Shown piece after piece: positions 35,440-44,301 of a DNA stretch of 64,000 nt (positions within the stretch are counted from its first letter, which is position 1; each line of letters opens with the position of its first letter). Source of the stretch: Microbacterium gorillae (lineage in GTDB: Bacteria; Actinomycetota; Actinomycetes; Actinomycetales; Microbacteriaceae). The position numbers and the translations under genes are program-made. Under the pieces are notes generated by a model. It was not told the origin of the DNA and did not search any database. It was given only the letters and a program-made list of their open reading frames with translations. The DNA is taken from contig NZ_LN648873.1 in the NCBI RefSeq assembly GCF_000826185.2, positions 79,281-143,280 on the forward strand. The letters are read 5' to 3'.

Positions 35440-36381
35440 TTGCTCACAGTCGGCATCGACATCGGGGGAACCAAGATCGCCGGCGGTGTGGTCGACGCCT
35501 CGGGCGGCCTGATCGACCCACTCCGAGTGCCCACGCCGCGCGACCCGCGTGAGATCGAGGACGCCGTGGTCGCCATGATCACAGACCTTTCGCAGCGTCA
35601 CCCGTCCGTCGGCGCGGTGGGGATCGCGGCCGCCGGCTTCATCGATCGAGACCGATCGGTGGTGACCTACGCCGCCAACATCGCCTGGCGCGATGAGCCG
35701 CTGCGCGCGCGCATCGAACCACGCGTCGGACTGCCCGTGGTGATCGAGAACGATGCCAATGCGGCTGGATGGGCGGAGTACCGGTTCGGGGCCGGAAGCG
35801 GCACGCGCAACATGATCATGCTCACGATCGGCACCGGAATCGGCGGAGCCGTGATCACCGAGGGCGCGCTGTACCGCGGCGGACACGGGTCCGCCGGCGA
35901 ACTCGGCCACATGCGCTTCCAGCGCGACGGTCTCCAGTGCGGGTGCGGACAGCACGGGTGCATCGAGCAGTACGCGTCCGGACGCGCGCTCCAGCGCATC
36001 GCCGGTGAGCTCGCGGATGCAGGCGGGATCGGCTCTGCGCTGGCCGCGGCACGGGAGAGCGAGGGCACCCTCGACGGGCGCACGATCTCGGGGCTGGTCA
36101 GCGCCGGGGACAGCGGAGCGATCGAGGCGCTGCGCCGGATCTCGTCCGCCCTGGGGGAGGCCTGCGGCACGTTCCAGGCGGCGTTCGATCCGGAACTGTT
36201 CGTGATCGGTGGCGGCGTCTCACAGCTCGGTGAGATTCTGCTGGCACCGATGCGCGAAGCCTACGCGACGGCGGTGCCGGCACACGGCAACCGCCCGGGC
36301 GCGGACTTCGCGATCGCGCGTCTGGTCAACGACGCCGGAGTGATCGGGGTGGGCGATCTCGCTCGGGAAGGACGTCACTGA
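35440..36381 (+). CDS. ROK-family glucokinase
   Basis: A 313-residue sugar kinase. The phosphate loop is VGIDIGGTKIAGG, the catalytic Asp is in ENDANAAGWAEYRFG, the second phosphate motif is LTIGTGIGGAVI, and the ROK zinc site is CGCGQHGCIEQYASG. The pattern fits ATP-dependent glucokinase of actinobacteria. No ATG precedes the fold; a TTG at 35440 with GAAGGA about 8 nt upstream is the best start. Its stop overlaps the plsC start (TGATG), implying coupling. Confidence 0.9.
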   Translation: MLTVGIDIGGTKIAGGVVDASGGLIDPLRVPTPRDPREIEDAVVAMITDLSQRHPSVGAVGIAAAGFIDRDRSVVTYAANIAWRDEPLRARIEPRVGLPVVIENDANAAGWAEYRFGAGSGTRNMIMLTIGTGIGGAVITEGALYRGGHGSAGELGHMRFQRDGLQCGCGQHGCIEQYASGRALQRIAGELADAGGIGSALAAARESEGTLDGRTISGLVSAGDSGAIEALRRISSALGEACGTFQAAFDPELFVIGGGVSQLGEILLAPMREAYATAVPAHGNRPGADFAIARLVNDAGVIGVGDLAREGRH

Positions 36382-37073
36382 TGTTCTACTGGCTGATGAA
36401 GTACGTCGTCATCGGGCCGATCATCAAGGCGATCTTCCGGCCGTGGGTGACCGGACGCGTCCACATCCCGCGCACCGGCGCGGCCATCCTGGCCAGCAAC
36501 CACCTGTCCTTCGCGGATTCGATCTTCCTGCCGTTGATGATCGATCGCCCGGTGTCGTTCCTGGCCAAGAGCGACTACTTCACCGGCAAGGGGATCAAGG
36601 GCTGGGCCACCCGGATGTTCTTCAAGGGCACCGGTCAGCTCCCCATCGACCGCTCCGGCGGCAAGGCCTCCGAAGCCTCGCTGAACACCGGCCTGCGCGT
36701 CCTCGGCCGGGGGGACCTGCTCGGCATCTACCCGGAGGGAACGCGCAGTCCCGACGGGCACCTGTACCGCGGGCGCACCGGCATCGCTCGGATGGCGCTG
36801 GAGGCGAAGGTTCCCGTGGTGCCCGTGATCATGGTCGACACCGACACGATGATGCCCATCGGACAGCGCATGCCGCGCATCCAGCGGGTCGGAGTCGTGA
36901 TCGGTGAACCGCTCGATTTCTCCCGCTTCGAGGGCATGGAATCCGACCGGTACATCCTGCGCAGCATCACCGACGAGATCATGGTCTCGCTGCAGCAGCT
37001 CGGCGAGCAGACCTACGAGGACGTGTACGCCTCGACCGTCAAAGATCGCCTCCGCGCGCCCCGTCGGAAGTGA
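36381..37073 (+). CDS. plsC: 1-acylglycerol-3-phosphate acyltransferase (PlsC family)
   Basis: A 230-residue acyltransferase making phosphatidate from lysophosphatidate at the membrane. The catalytic HX4D is NHLSFADS, and the acyl-acceptor motif is YPEGTRSPDG. A hydrophobic N-terminal segment would anchor it. The ATG overlaps the glucokinase stop by one base. Confidence 0.9.
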   Translation: MFYWLMKYVVIGPIIKAIFRPWVTGRVHIPRTGAAILASNHLSFADSIFLPLMIDRPVSFLAKSDYFTGKGIKGWATRMFFKGTGQLPIDRSGGKASEASLNTGLRVLGRGDLLGIYPEGTRSPDGHLYRGRTGIARMALEAKVPVVPVIMVDTDTMMPIGQRMPRIQRVGVVIGEPLDFSRFEGMESDRYILRSITDEIMVSLQQLGEQTYEDVYASTVKDRLRAPRRK

Positions 37074-37144
37074 CGTCGGCAGCGGCGGCGTAACCTGCCG
37101 TCGCGGACGCCGTCGTACGGTCCGGAGCACCGTCTGCAGGGCGA

Positions 37145-37150
37145 TACGAT
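37145..37150 (+). promoter_or_regulatory. Candidate -10, leaderless promoter of DAHP synthase gene
   Basis: TACGAT ends 6 nt before the ATG at 37157, with no Shine-Dalgarno. Confidence 0.55.
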
Positions 37151-37156
37151 CAAGTA

Positions 37157-38488
37157 ATGTCCCTCGCAGACCTCGATTCGTGGCGCTCCCTTCCCATCAA
37201 GCAGCAGCCGCAGTGGCCCGATGCGGCCGCCGTCGCCGACGCCTCGCAGCGACTCGCATCCTTCCCGCCGCTGGTGTTCGCCGGCGAGGTCGACCAGCTC
37301 CGCGAGAAACTCGGTCGCGCGGCGGCCGGTGAGGCGTTCCTGCTGCAGGGCGGCGACTGCGCCGAGACGTTCGCCGGTGCCAACGCCGACAACATCCGCA
37401 ACCGGATCAAGACGATCCTGCAGATGGCGGTCGTCCTGACCTACGGCGCGTCCATGCCGGTCATCAAGATGGGACGCATGGCGGGGCAGTTCGCCAAACC
37501 GCGTTCGAGCGACACCGAGACCCGCGGTGACGTCACGCTGCCGGCCTACCGCGGCGACATCGTCAACGGCTTCGATTTCACCGAGAAGTCTCGCGTGGCC
37601 GACCCGCAGCGTCTGCTGCAGGGCTACCACATGGCCGCGTCGACGCTGAACCTCATCCGCGCGTTCACTCAGGGCGGCTTCGCGGATCTTCGCGAGGTGC
37701 ACAGCTGGAACAAGGGCTTCGCCTCGAACCCCGCGAACGCCCGGTACGAGGGTCTGGCCGCGGAGATCGATCGTGCCATCAAGTTCATGGAGGCCGCCGG
37801 GGCGGACTTCGAGGAGCTCAAGCGCGTCGACTTCTACACCGGCCACGAGGGCCTGCTGATGGACTACGAGGCGCCCATGACGCGCATCGACTCCCGCACG
37901 CAGACGCCGTACAACACGTCGGCGCACTTCCTCTGGATCGGCGAGCGCACGCGTGAGCTCGACGGCGCGCACGTGGACTACTTCTCCAAGATCCGCAACC
38001 CGATCGGTGTGAAGCTCGGTCCCACGACGGATATCGACACGATGCTGCGCTTGATCGACAAGCTCGACCCGAACCGCGAGCCGGGACGCCTGACCTTCAT
38101 CACGCGCATGGGGGCGGGCAAGATCCGGGACGCTCTGCCGCCGCTGCTGGAGGCCATCAAGTCCGCGGATGCGACGCCGCTGTGGGTCACCGACCCGATG
38201 CACGGCAACGGCATCACGACGCCGACCGGCTACAAGACGCGCCGCTTCGAGGACGTCGTCGACGAGGTCGTCGGGTTCTTCGAATCTCATCGCGCGGCCG
38301 GTACCCATCCGGGCGGCATCCACGTCGAGCTGACCGGTGACGACGTCACCGAGTGCCTCGGCGGATCCGAGATGATCGACGAGGCGACCCTGGCGACGCG
38401 CTACGAGTCGCTGTGCGACCCGCGCCTGAACCACATGCAGTCCCTCGAGCTCGCCTTCCTCGTGGCGGAGCAGCTCGAGAACCGCTGA
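37157..38488 (+). CDS. aroG: Class II 3-deoxy-7-phosphoheptulonate synthase
   Basis: A 443-residue enzyme joining phosphoenolpyruvate and erythrose 4-phosphate, the first step of the shikimate pathway. It belongs to the class II (AroA-II) family: LLQGGDCAETFAG, KMGRMAGQFAKPRSSDTE, WIGERTRELDGAHVDYFSKIRNP and DPMHGNGITTPTGYKTR are all present. Length is slightly below the M. tuberculosis enzyme (462), which has an N-terminal extension for allostery. A plus-strand gene upstream of pknL, as in the Rv2176-Rv2178 neighbourhood. Confidence 0.96.
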   Translation: MSLADLDSWRSLPIKQQPQWPDAAAVADASQRLASFPPLVFAGEVDQLREKLGRAAAGEAFLLQGGDCAETFAGANADNIRNRIKTILQMAVVLTYGASMPVIKMGRMAGQFAKPRSSDTETRGDVTLPAYRGDIVNGFDFTEKSRVADPQRLLQGYHMAASTLNLIRAFTQGGFADLREVHSWNKGFASNPANARYEGLAAEIDRAIKFMEAAGADFEELKRVDFYTGHEGLLMDYEAPMTRIDSRTQTPYNTSAHFLWIGERTRELDGAHVDYFSKIRNPIGVKLGPTTDIDTMLRLIDKLDPNREPGRLTFITRMGAGKIRDALPPLLEAIKSADATPLWVTDPMHGNGITTPTGYKTRRFEDVVDEVVGFFESHRAAGTHPGGIHVELTGDDVTECLGGSEMIDEATLATRYESLCDPRLNHMQSLELAFLVAEQLENR

Positions 38489-38501
38489 CCTTTTCCGCGA
38501 A

Positions 38502-38560
38502 ACACCCGGGCACGGCCGAAACACCCCGCATTGCGCGGTTTCTCGGCCGTGCCCGGGTGT
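38502..38560 (+). terminator. Large hairpin after DAHP synthase gene
   Basis: Perfect 18-bp arms (38502-38519 and 38543-38560) enclose a 23-nt loop that can itself pair (CCGC/GCGG). It separates aroG from the MFS gene and probably terminates. Confidence 0.75.
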
Positions 38561-38571
38561 CTCGCGCGGCG

Positions 38572-38577
38572 TAGGGT
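38572..38577 (+). promoter_or_regulatory. Candidate -10, leaderless promoter of MFS gene
   Basis: TAGGGT ends 6 nt before the GTG at 38584; no Shine-Dalgarno is visible. Confidence 0.45.
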
Positions 38578-38583
38578 GGGCGC

Positions 38584-39957
38584 GTGCCGGACCGGACGCG
38601 ACACCTGAGCGGGGCGCTCGTCGTCGTCGCTCTCGTCGGAGCGGTGATCGGCAGCCTCGGGGCGCCGCTGATCACGCCGGTCTCGCGTGAACTCGGCGTC
38701 TCCCTGAATGACGCGCAGTGGACGCTCACGATCACCCTGCTCGTCGGCGCCGTCGCCGGACCCGTGCTGGGGCGACTCGGTGGGGGAGCGCAGCGTCGAT
38801 CGGTGATTCTCGGCGCACTGGTCGCCGTCGTGATCGGGGCCGTGCTCACCACGGCCCCGGGGCCGTTCTGGCTGCTCCTGGTCGGGCGCGGACTCCAGGG
38901 GCTGGCGCTCGGAAGCGTGCCGCTGTTGATGAGCGTCGCGCGCTCCCACCTGCCCGACGAGCGCGGACGTCGTTCGATCGCGGCACTGTCAGTGACCTCG
39001 ACCGTCGGCATCGGGGTGGGCTACCCGCTGGTCGGCTGGATCGACGATCTCGCCGGCCTGCGTGCGGCCTACGGCCTCGGGCTGGTCCTGGCGGTGATCG
39101 CCCTGGTCGTGGCCTGGTGGGCGGTGCCCCGGGAAGCGCCGGCGCCGCCGCCCCGCATCGACATCGTGGGCGCGGTCCTGCTCGGCGTCGGCACCCTCGG
39201 GGTGCTGGTCGCGATCGCGGTCCCGGCGGTGTGGGCCTCCGCCTCCTCGGCGGTCCTGCTGCCGCTGGTGACCGTCGGCGTTCTCGTGGCCTGGGTGGTC
39301 GTCGAGCTGCGCACGCCGACGCCCCTGGTCGATCTGCGCCTGCTCGCGCGCCCGACCGTCCTCCGCGCGAACGGCGCGATGCTCGTCTCCGGTATCGGGA
39401 TGTATCTGCTGTTCAGCCTGTTCACCCGGTTCCTGCAGACCCCGGCCGACGCGGGTTACGGTTTCGCTCTCGCCGGCGTCGCGGCCGGGGCGGCCCTCAT
39501 CCCGTTCTCCGCACTCGGATTCGTCGCCGGTCGAACGACACCACCGCTGATCGTCCGCGTCGGAGACCGGGGCGCGTTCGTCGTGGCGATCGGTGCCGTG
39601 ATGCTCGCTGCGGTGGTGTTCGCGGCCGGGACCACGTCGCTGATCCTCGTCCTCGTCGCGATGGCCGTCCTGGGCTTCGGCGTGGGCGCGGTGTCGGCCG
39701 TGATGCCCGCCCTCGTTCTGACCGGGGTGCCCGCAGCGGAGACCGCCAGCGTCCTCACGGTCAACCAGGTGCTGCGCCAGATCGGCTTCAGCGTCGGCAG
39801 CGCGCTGGCGGGAGCGATGCTGGCAGCGGCGACTCCGGCCGAGGGGGAGTACCCGACCCCGGACGGCTACCTCGTTGCGGCGTGGTGGGCGCTGCCCCCG
39901 CTCGCACTAAGCCTCATTGCCTTGCTCGTGTCCAAGCGCGGGTCTTCGGGTCAGTAG
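38584..39957 (+). CDS. MFS transporter, DHA2-like
   Basis: A 457-residue major facilitator with about 12-14 hydrophobic segments. Hallmarks include the N-terminal SLNDAQWTLTITLLVGAVAGPVLGRLGG and VGRGLQGLALGSVPLLMSVARSHLPDERGRR (motifs A and B/C region), and a central loop before PRIDIVGAVLLGVG. The 14-helix DHA2 drug-exporter type is the best guess; substrate unknown. The GTG at 38584 follows a -10-like hexamer by 6 nt. It is convergent with pknL, the stops being only 36 bases apart. Confidence 0.88.
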   Translation: MPDRTRHLSGALVVVALVGAVIGSLGAPLITPVSRELGVSLNDAQWTLTITLLVGAVAGPVLGRLGGGAQRRSVILGALVAVVIGAVLTTAPGPFWLLLVGRGLQGLALGSVPLLMSVARSHLPDERGRRSIAALSVTSTVGIGVGYPLVGWIDDLAGLRAAYGLGLVLAVIALVVAWWAVPREAPAPPPRIDIVGAVLLGVGTLGVLVAIAVPAVWASASSAVLLPLVTVGVLVAWVVVELRTPTPLVDLRLLARPTVLRANGAMLVSGIGMYLLFSLFTRFLQTPADAGYGFALAGVAAGAALIPFSALGFVAGRTTPPLIVRVGDRGAFVVAIGAVMLAAVVFAAGTTSLILVLVAMAVLGFGVGAVSAVMPALVLTGVPAAETASVLTVNQVLRQIGFSVGSALAGAMLAAATPAEGEYPTPDGYLVAAWWALPPLALSLIALLVSKRGSSGQ

Positions 39958-39992
39958 TGCGCGTTTGTTCCTGTGACCGAGCGCCCGCAACC

Positions 39993-42134
39993 TCACGGAC
40001 CGGTGATCGTCACTTCAGAGCCACGACGTACGGACGTCCCGCCTTGTGGGTCGGTGTTGACCGCCGGCACGAACGACCACAGGCGGCGGTCGATGTCCGG
40101 CGGGACGATCGGGACAAGGTCGGCAGCGCGGATGGCGTCGACGGCCTGTGAGATCGTCATGGCGCCCATGGTCGGCACAGTCACAAGGTCCACGCCCTTT
40201 GAGACGATGAGAGTCACCGTGTCCCCGGGGAACCAGTTTCCGCTTTCACGATCGGCAATGCCAATGACTGCTCCCTTATCGACCGTGTCGCTGAACTCCG
40301 TCTGGTTCTCGCCACTGACCTTCAGCCCGACGCCGTCGAGGGTGCTACGAGCATCCGATTCGGACTTGCCGGCGACATCTGGGACCGCGCCTCGTGAGAC
40401 AACCAGCGTCACCGAGTCGCCTTCCTGCCAGTCGCGGTCGCGCGGACCGTTAACGTAGGCGACGAGGCCAGCGTTCACAGTTGGGTCGAAAACACCTCCC
40501 GAGGTCGCCTCCACCACGAGCTTCGCGGCGGTCAGCTTGGCGCGAGCTTCTGCTTCCGGAAGACCCTTCACCGTCGGAAGGTCGCCGCGTGACACGGCGA
40601 GCGCGGCCTTGTCGCCCTGGTGGACGCTGCAGCCCTCGGTGCAGGCGACGGCGTCGCCGCCGGCGCGTGGGGTGATGGTCACGGAGATGATCTGACCGGC
40701 GGCGACGTCACCCGTGAAGACGTAGGAGGTCTTGGTGATGTCGATGTGCTGGTCGCCGAGCACGGAGGTCGCCTGCTCCTCGGTGACGCCGACGAAGGTC
40801 GCGAGTTTCGCGGCGGCCGGACCCGTCGAGACGTAGACGGTGACGGAGGATTTCGCGTCCACCCGGGAACCGGAACCCGGCTTCGTCGACACCACCTTGC
40901 CGGCGGGGACGTCGAGATCGGCCTTGTCCGCGGGCACGCCGGTGAGACCGAGGTCCCGCAACTGCGCGACCGCTGAGTCGGAGCTCGCACCCCGTAGATC
41001 GGGAATCGCGATCTGCGAACCGGGCCCGGAGCCGAACCACCAACCCGCGCCGCCGGCCAGTGCCGCGAGAACGAGGACCAGGACGACCAACCAGCCACCG
41101 CGGCGGCGGTTACGGGAGACGACCTTCCGCAGACGGGTGCTGTTATCGCCGGTCTCGACCGGACCCGTGGGCACCGCACCGGTGGCGGGCAGGACCATCG
41201 TGGCACCCTCGGTGCGCAGCGGCTCGTCCGGAATCGCGAGTCCGGCGGTGGGCAGCGGTTCGCGTGTGGCGGCCACCACCGGAGCCACGCCCAGTTGCCG
41301 CTCGATCTCGCGCAGACGGTCGAGCATCACCTTGGCATCGGTCGGCCGGTCATCCGGCTCGCGTTCGGTGGACCAGAGGACGAGTTCGTCGAGCTGCTCC
41401 GGGACCCCGGGGTTGCGCACGCTCGGGCGCGGCACCGACTCGGTGGCGTGCTGGAACGCGATCTGCATCGGCTGCTCGCCCCGGTAGGGCTGCTCGCCGA
41501 CGAGCATCTCGTAGAGCATGATGCCGAGCGCATAGATGTCGCTGCGGGCGTCGGCGGTACCGCGGGTGACCAGTTCCGGGGCGAGATAGGCGATCGTGCC
41601 CATCAGCTGCTGACCGGTCGCGGTGTTCGCGGTGGTCGCGCGCGCGAGGCCGAAGTCGCCGATCTTGATCCGGCCGTCCTCGGCCAGCAGCACGTTCTCC
41701 GGCTTGACGTCGCGGTGGACGATTCCGGCGCGGTGTGCGGCGGCGAGACCGGACAGGATCGAATCCATGATCGTGATCGTCTGGCCGACGGTGAGACGGC
41801 GCTGCTCCTTGAGCAGTTCGCGCAGCGTGATGCCCGGGAGGTACTCCATCACCAGATAGGCCAGTTCGCCGTCCTGACCCTGATCGAAGACGTTGACCAC
41901 GTTCGGGTCCGCGAGCCGAGCCGCGGCGCGAGCCTCCTGGATGAAGCGGCTCTGGAAGACGGTGTCATCGCTCAGGTGCCCGTGCATCACCTTCAGCGCG
42001 ATGCGTCGCTCGAGGCGAAGGTCGGTCGCGACGTATACGGTGGCCATACCGCCGCGGGCGATCCGAGCCCGGACGCGGTACCTGCCGTCGACGAGCCGCC
42101 CGATGAGCGGGTCGGCGGTCTGGCTGGTGGTCAC
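39993..42134 (-). CDS. pknL: Ser/Thr protein kinase with PASTA domains (PknL-type)
   Basis: A 713-residue membrane kinase. The cytoplasmic domain has the Gly loop ARGGMATVY, Lys48, catalytic Asp142 in HRDVKPEN and DFG at 160-162. A basic juxtamembrane patch precedes one transmembrane helix (about 347-367), then four to five extracellular PASTA repeats that may sense cell-wall precursors. The adjacent divergent Rv2175c-like gene and prenyl synthase gene match the pknL locus of M. tuberculosis, supporting this name over pknB. TAGACT ends 6 nt before the GTG at 42134. The last ~570 bases look less GC-rich than the rest. Confidence 0.92.
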   Translation of the reverse strand: MTTSQTADPLIGRLVDGRYRVRARIARGGMATVYVATDLRLERRIALKVMHGHLSDDTVFQSRFIQEARAAARLADPNVVNVFDQGQDGELAYLVMEYLPGITLRELLKEQRRLTVGQTITIMDSILSGLAAAHRAGIVHRDVKPENVLLAEDGRIKIGDFGLARATTANTATGQQLMGTIAYLAPELVTRGTADARSDIYALGIMLYEMLVGEQPYRGEQPMQIAFQHATESVPRPSVRNPGVPEQLDELVLWSTEREPDDRPTDAKVMLDRLREIERQLGVAPVVAATREPLPTAGLAIPDEPLRTEGATMVLPATGAVPTGPVETGDNSTRLRKVVSRNRRRGGWLVVLVLVLAALAGGAGWWFGSGPGSQIAIPDLRGASSDSAVAQLRDLGLTGVPADKADLDVPAGKVVSTKPGSGSRVDAKSSVTVYVSTGPAAAKLATFVGVTEEQATSVLGDQHIDITKTSYVFTGDVAAGQIISVTITPRAGGDAVACTEGCSVHQGDKAALAVSRGDLPTVKGLPEAEARAKLTAAKLVVEATSGGVFDPTVNAGLVAYVNGPRDRDWQEGDSVTLVVSRGAVPDVAGKSESDARSTLDGVGLKVSGENQTEFSDTVDKGAVIGIADRESGNWFPGDTVTLIVSKGVDLVTVPTMGAMTISQAVDAIRAADLVPIVPPDIDRRLWSFVPAVNTDPQGGTSVRRGSEVTITGP

Positions 42135-42140
42135 GACCCG

Positions 42141-42146
42141 AGTCTA
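42141..42146 (-). promoter_or_regulatory. Candidate -10, leaderless promoter of pknL
   Basis: TAGACT on the minus strand ends 6 nt before the GTG at 42134, with no Shine-Dalgarno. Confidence 0.5.
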
Positions 42147-42237
42147 CGAAGCGATTCCCGCCTTACCTGGGAACGGCTCGCCCCTCCTGGTCACGAATCG
42201 GCGTCGGCCGAGCCCGTGCGGATGAGACACTTGTGGG

Positions 42238-42588
42238 GTGACTTCCGCAGGTTCCGCTCCCGTTTCCACCGATTGGCTCGCTCTTCCGGACCTCGTCGAG
42301 GTCCTCGGGGAATCGCTCAGCCGCGTCCGCAAGCTCCTCGATGACCAGCACCTCGTCGGTTCCCGCCGCGACGGCGCGCTCAAGGTGCCGTCCGTGTTCA
42401 TCGTCGACGGGCACCCGCTGTCGTCCCTGCGTGGCACCATCATCGTGCTGAAGGACGCCGGCTTCGCCGACGACGAGCTGATCGACTGGCTGCTCGCCCC
42501 GGAGGAGTCGATCGGGCTCGCCCCGATCGAGGCGTTGCGCGCGGGACGCAAGAGCGAGGTCCGCCGCGTCGCCGCCGCGCTCGGCTGA
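42238..42588 (+). CDS. Rv2175c-like DNA-binding protein, probable PknL partner
   Basis: A 116-residue protein with a winged helix-turn-helix-like N-terminal part (LALPDLVEVLGESLSRVRKLLDDQHLVGSRRDG) and a conserved-looking C-terminal helical segment (LRGTIIVLKDAGFADDELIDWLL). In M. tuberculosis, Rv2175c is a DNA-binding protein phosphorylated by PknL, encoded divergently beside it; the same arrangement is seen here with 103 bases between starts. The GTG at 42238 is the first start in frame; no strong ribosome binding site is present. The regulatory targets are unknown. Confidence 0.85.
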   Translation: MTSAGSAPVSTDWLALPDLVEVLGESLSRVRKLLDDQHLVGSRRDGALKVPSVFIVDGHPLSSLRGTIIVLKDAGFADDELIDWLLAPEESIGLAPIEALRAGRKSEVRRVAAALG

Positions 42589-42594
42589 ACCGAC

Positions 42595-43668
42595 TCAGGC
42601 AGAGCGCCGCGTCGCCGCGTCGGCGAGGACGCTCAGCTCCTCGATCGCGTCCGCGGTCAGCGGCGCCGCGGCCAGGGCCGCGTCGGCTTCGCGCTGGTAC
42701 TGCGCGATGCGCTCTTCGACGCGTGCCAGCGCGCCGGTGTCGCGGATGCCGTCCTGCATGCGCGTGATCGACGCCTCCTCCAGGTCGACGTCTCCGAGCC
42801 GCGCGTCGAAGGCGGCGCGATCCGCATCGCTCATTCCCTCGCGGGCGTAGGCCACCAGCAGGGTGCGCTTGCCCTCGCGCAGGTCATCGCCGGTCGGCTT
42901 GCCCGTGACCGAGCTGTCGCCGAAGACACCGAGGACGTCATCGCGCAGCTGGAACGCCAGGCCCACGGGCATCCCGAATCGGCGCAGCGCGTCCAGCTGT
43001 GGGGCGGATCCGCCCCCGAGCGCGCCGCCGATGACCAGGGGCTGCACCACGCTGTACCGTGCCGATTTGAGGGAGGCCACCTCCAGCGCGCGATCAGCGT
43101 GGGTGTCGTCGGGTTGCACGATCCATGCGGACTCCTGAGCGATGTCCAGGAACTGCCCGAGCGTCACGTCGCGACGCATGCGCGCGTACTCGTCGCGGGC
43201 GAGAGCGGGATCGGCCAGGGTGGCCAACGCGGACTCGAACAGGTCGTCGCTCCACGCGACCAGCAGGTCGCCGAGCAGGAGCGCGCCCGAGCGGCCGAAG
43301 GCGGCGGCATCCCCGGTCCATCCCGCCGCGCGATGCATCGCCTCGAGAGCGCGATGGGCACTGGGGCGACCGCGCCGCGTGTCGGAGTTGTCGATGATGT
43401 CGTCGTGCACGAGAGCGGCGGCCTGGAAGATCTCCAGCGCGGCGGCCGCATCGATGATGGCGGCGGAGCCGACGGCGGGGGAGACGGAGCGCCATCCGGT
43501 CTCGCAGAATCGTGCGCGCAGGCGCTTGCCGCCGGCCAGAGCAGACTCCGCGGCGTCGATCAGCAGCGCGGCATCGGGGCTCTCCGCGGACACCGCGGAC
43601 CGCTGCTGGGAGACGAAGCCCCGCAGTCGCTGAGAAACCGCTTCGGGAACGTCCTGGGAGCCTGCCAC
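42595..43668 (-). CDS. idsA: Polyprenyl diphosphate synthase
   Basis: A 357-residue trans-isoprenyl diphosphate synthase making C15-C20+ prenyl diphosphates. The first Asp-rich motif is VHDDIIDNSDTRRG (Asp89, Asp90, Asp93), and the second is QLRDDVLGVFGD, followed by GKPTGDDLREGKRT. Helices around GGKRLRARFCETGWR are typical. It corresponds in position to idsA2 beside the pknL locus. Its stop is 6 bases from the end of the convergent Rv2175c-like gene. TAGGCT ends 6 nt before the GTG start at 43668. Confidence 0.92.
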   Translation of the reverse strand: MAGSQDVPEAVSQRLRGFVSQQRSAVSAESPDAALLIDAAESALAGGKRLRARFCETGWRSVSPAVGSAAIIDAAAALEIFQAAALVHDDIIDNSDTRRGRPSAHRALEAMHRAAGWTGDAAAFGRSGALLLGDLLVAWSDDLFESALATLADPALARDEYARMRRDVTLGQFLDIAQESAWIVQPDDTHADRALEVASLKSARYSVVQPLVIGGALGGGSAPQLDALRRFGMPVGLAFQLRDDVLGVFGDSSVTGKPTGDDLREGKRTLLVAYAREGMSDADRAAFDARLGDVDLEEASITRMQDGIRDTGALARVEERIAQYQREADAALAAAPLTADAIEELSVLADAATRRSA

Positions 43669-43674
43669 GGACCT

Positions 43675-43680
43675 AGCCTA
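43675..43680 (-). promoter_or_regulatory. Candidate -10, leaderless promoter of prenyl synthase gene
   Basis: TAGGCT on the minus strand ends 6 nt before the GTG at 43668; no Shine-Dalgarno is visible. Confidence 0.5.
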
Positions 43681-43734
43681 GTGACCGTCTCAGGCATAGA
43701 CTGAGAAGCCAGCGCACAACACAAAGGGGGCCTG

Positions 43735-44133
43735 ATGCCACTCTCCGAACAGGAACAGCGGCTCCTCGACGAGATGGAGCGGAATCTGCTCCACAACGAC
43801 GCGGACGTGGTCTCCGCCGGGGGCGGCCGTTCCTTCAGTTATCGCAACCTCGTCTACGGCGCCCTCCTGGTCGTCGTCGGTCTCGCCGCTCTCGTCGCCG
43901 GCGTCTCGTTGTTCCAGTCGCTCGGCGGCGCCGCCTTCGTCGGCATCATCGTCGGTGTGCTCGGCTTCGCTCTGATGTTCTTCGGCGTCATCGTCGCCAT
44001 GCGTCGCTCGCGTGATCCGTTCGATCTGGACGCTCCGACCCAGGACAGTGCCAAAGCGCCGTCCCAGCACAACGTCGGGTTCATGGACCGGATGAACGAC
44101 CGGTGGGATCGTCGTCACGATCCCGACCACTGA
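43735..44133 (+). CDS. DUF3040 membrane protein
   Basis: A 132-residue protein with the DUF3040 opening MPLSEQEQRLLDEMERNLLHND, two transmembrane helices (about residues 40-60 and 64-86) and a charged C-terminal tail ending DRMNDRWDRRHDPDH. Such proteins are widespread in actinobacteria just upstream of mraZ (Rv2169c in M. tuberculosis); function unknown. AAAGGGGG precedes the ATG. Confidence 0.88.
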   Translation: MPLSEQEQRLLDEMERNLLHNDADVVSAGGGRSFSYRNLVYGALLVVVGLAALVAGVSLFQSLGGAAFVGIIVGVLGFALMFFGVIVAMRRSRDPFDLDAPTQDSAKAPSQHNVGFMDRMNDRWDRRHDPDH

Positions 44134-44158
44134 CACCACAGACACGACCTTCTTCCGA

Positions 44159-44188
44159 AAGGGCGCCGACGATCTCGTCGGCGCCCTT
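44159..44188 (+). terminator. Terminator after DUF3040 gene
   Basis: A 12-14 bp stem (AAGGGCGCCGACGA and complement) with a tight loop lies 25 bases past the DUF3040 stop. Confidence 0.8.
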
Positions 44189-44255
44189 CGTCGTCTCCGG
44201 ACTCGGCAGCGGCGCCGGGTGAGCTGAACCGTCTCCACCGGCCTCCCGGTCGATT

Positions 44256-44274
44256 CTCCACTTCCCTCCCCGAG
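44256..44274. repeat. 19-bp direct repeat, copy 1 (inverted MraZ-box-like)
   Basis: CTCCACTTCCCTCCCCGAG occurs here and again at 44497-44515. Its complement contains GAAGTGGAG, the core of the mraZ operator repeats. A degenerate third copy (CTCCATTTCCCTCCCCG) starts at 44278, 22 bases after the first. Confidence 0.85.
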
Positions 44275-44301
44275 CCCCTCCATTTCCCTCCCCGGCGTCC
44301 A

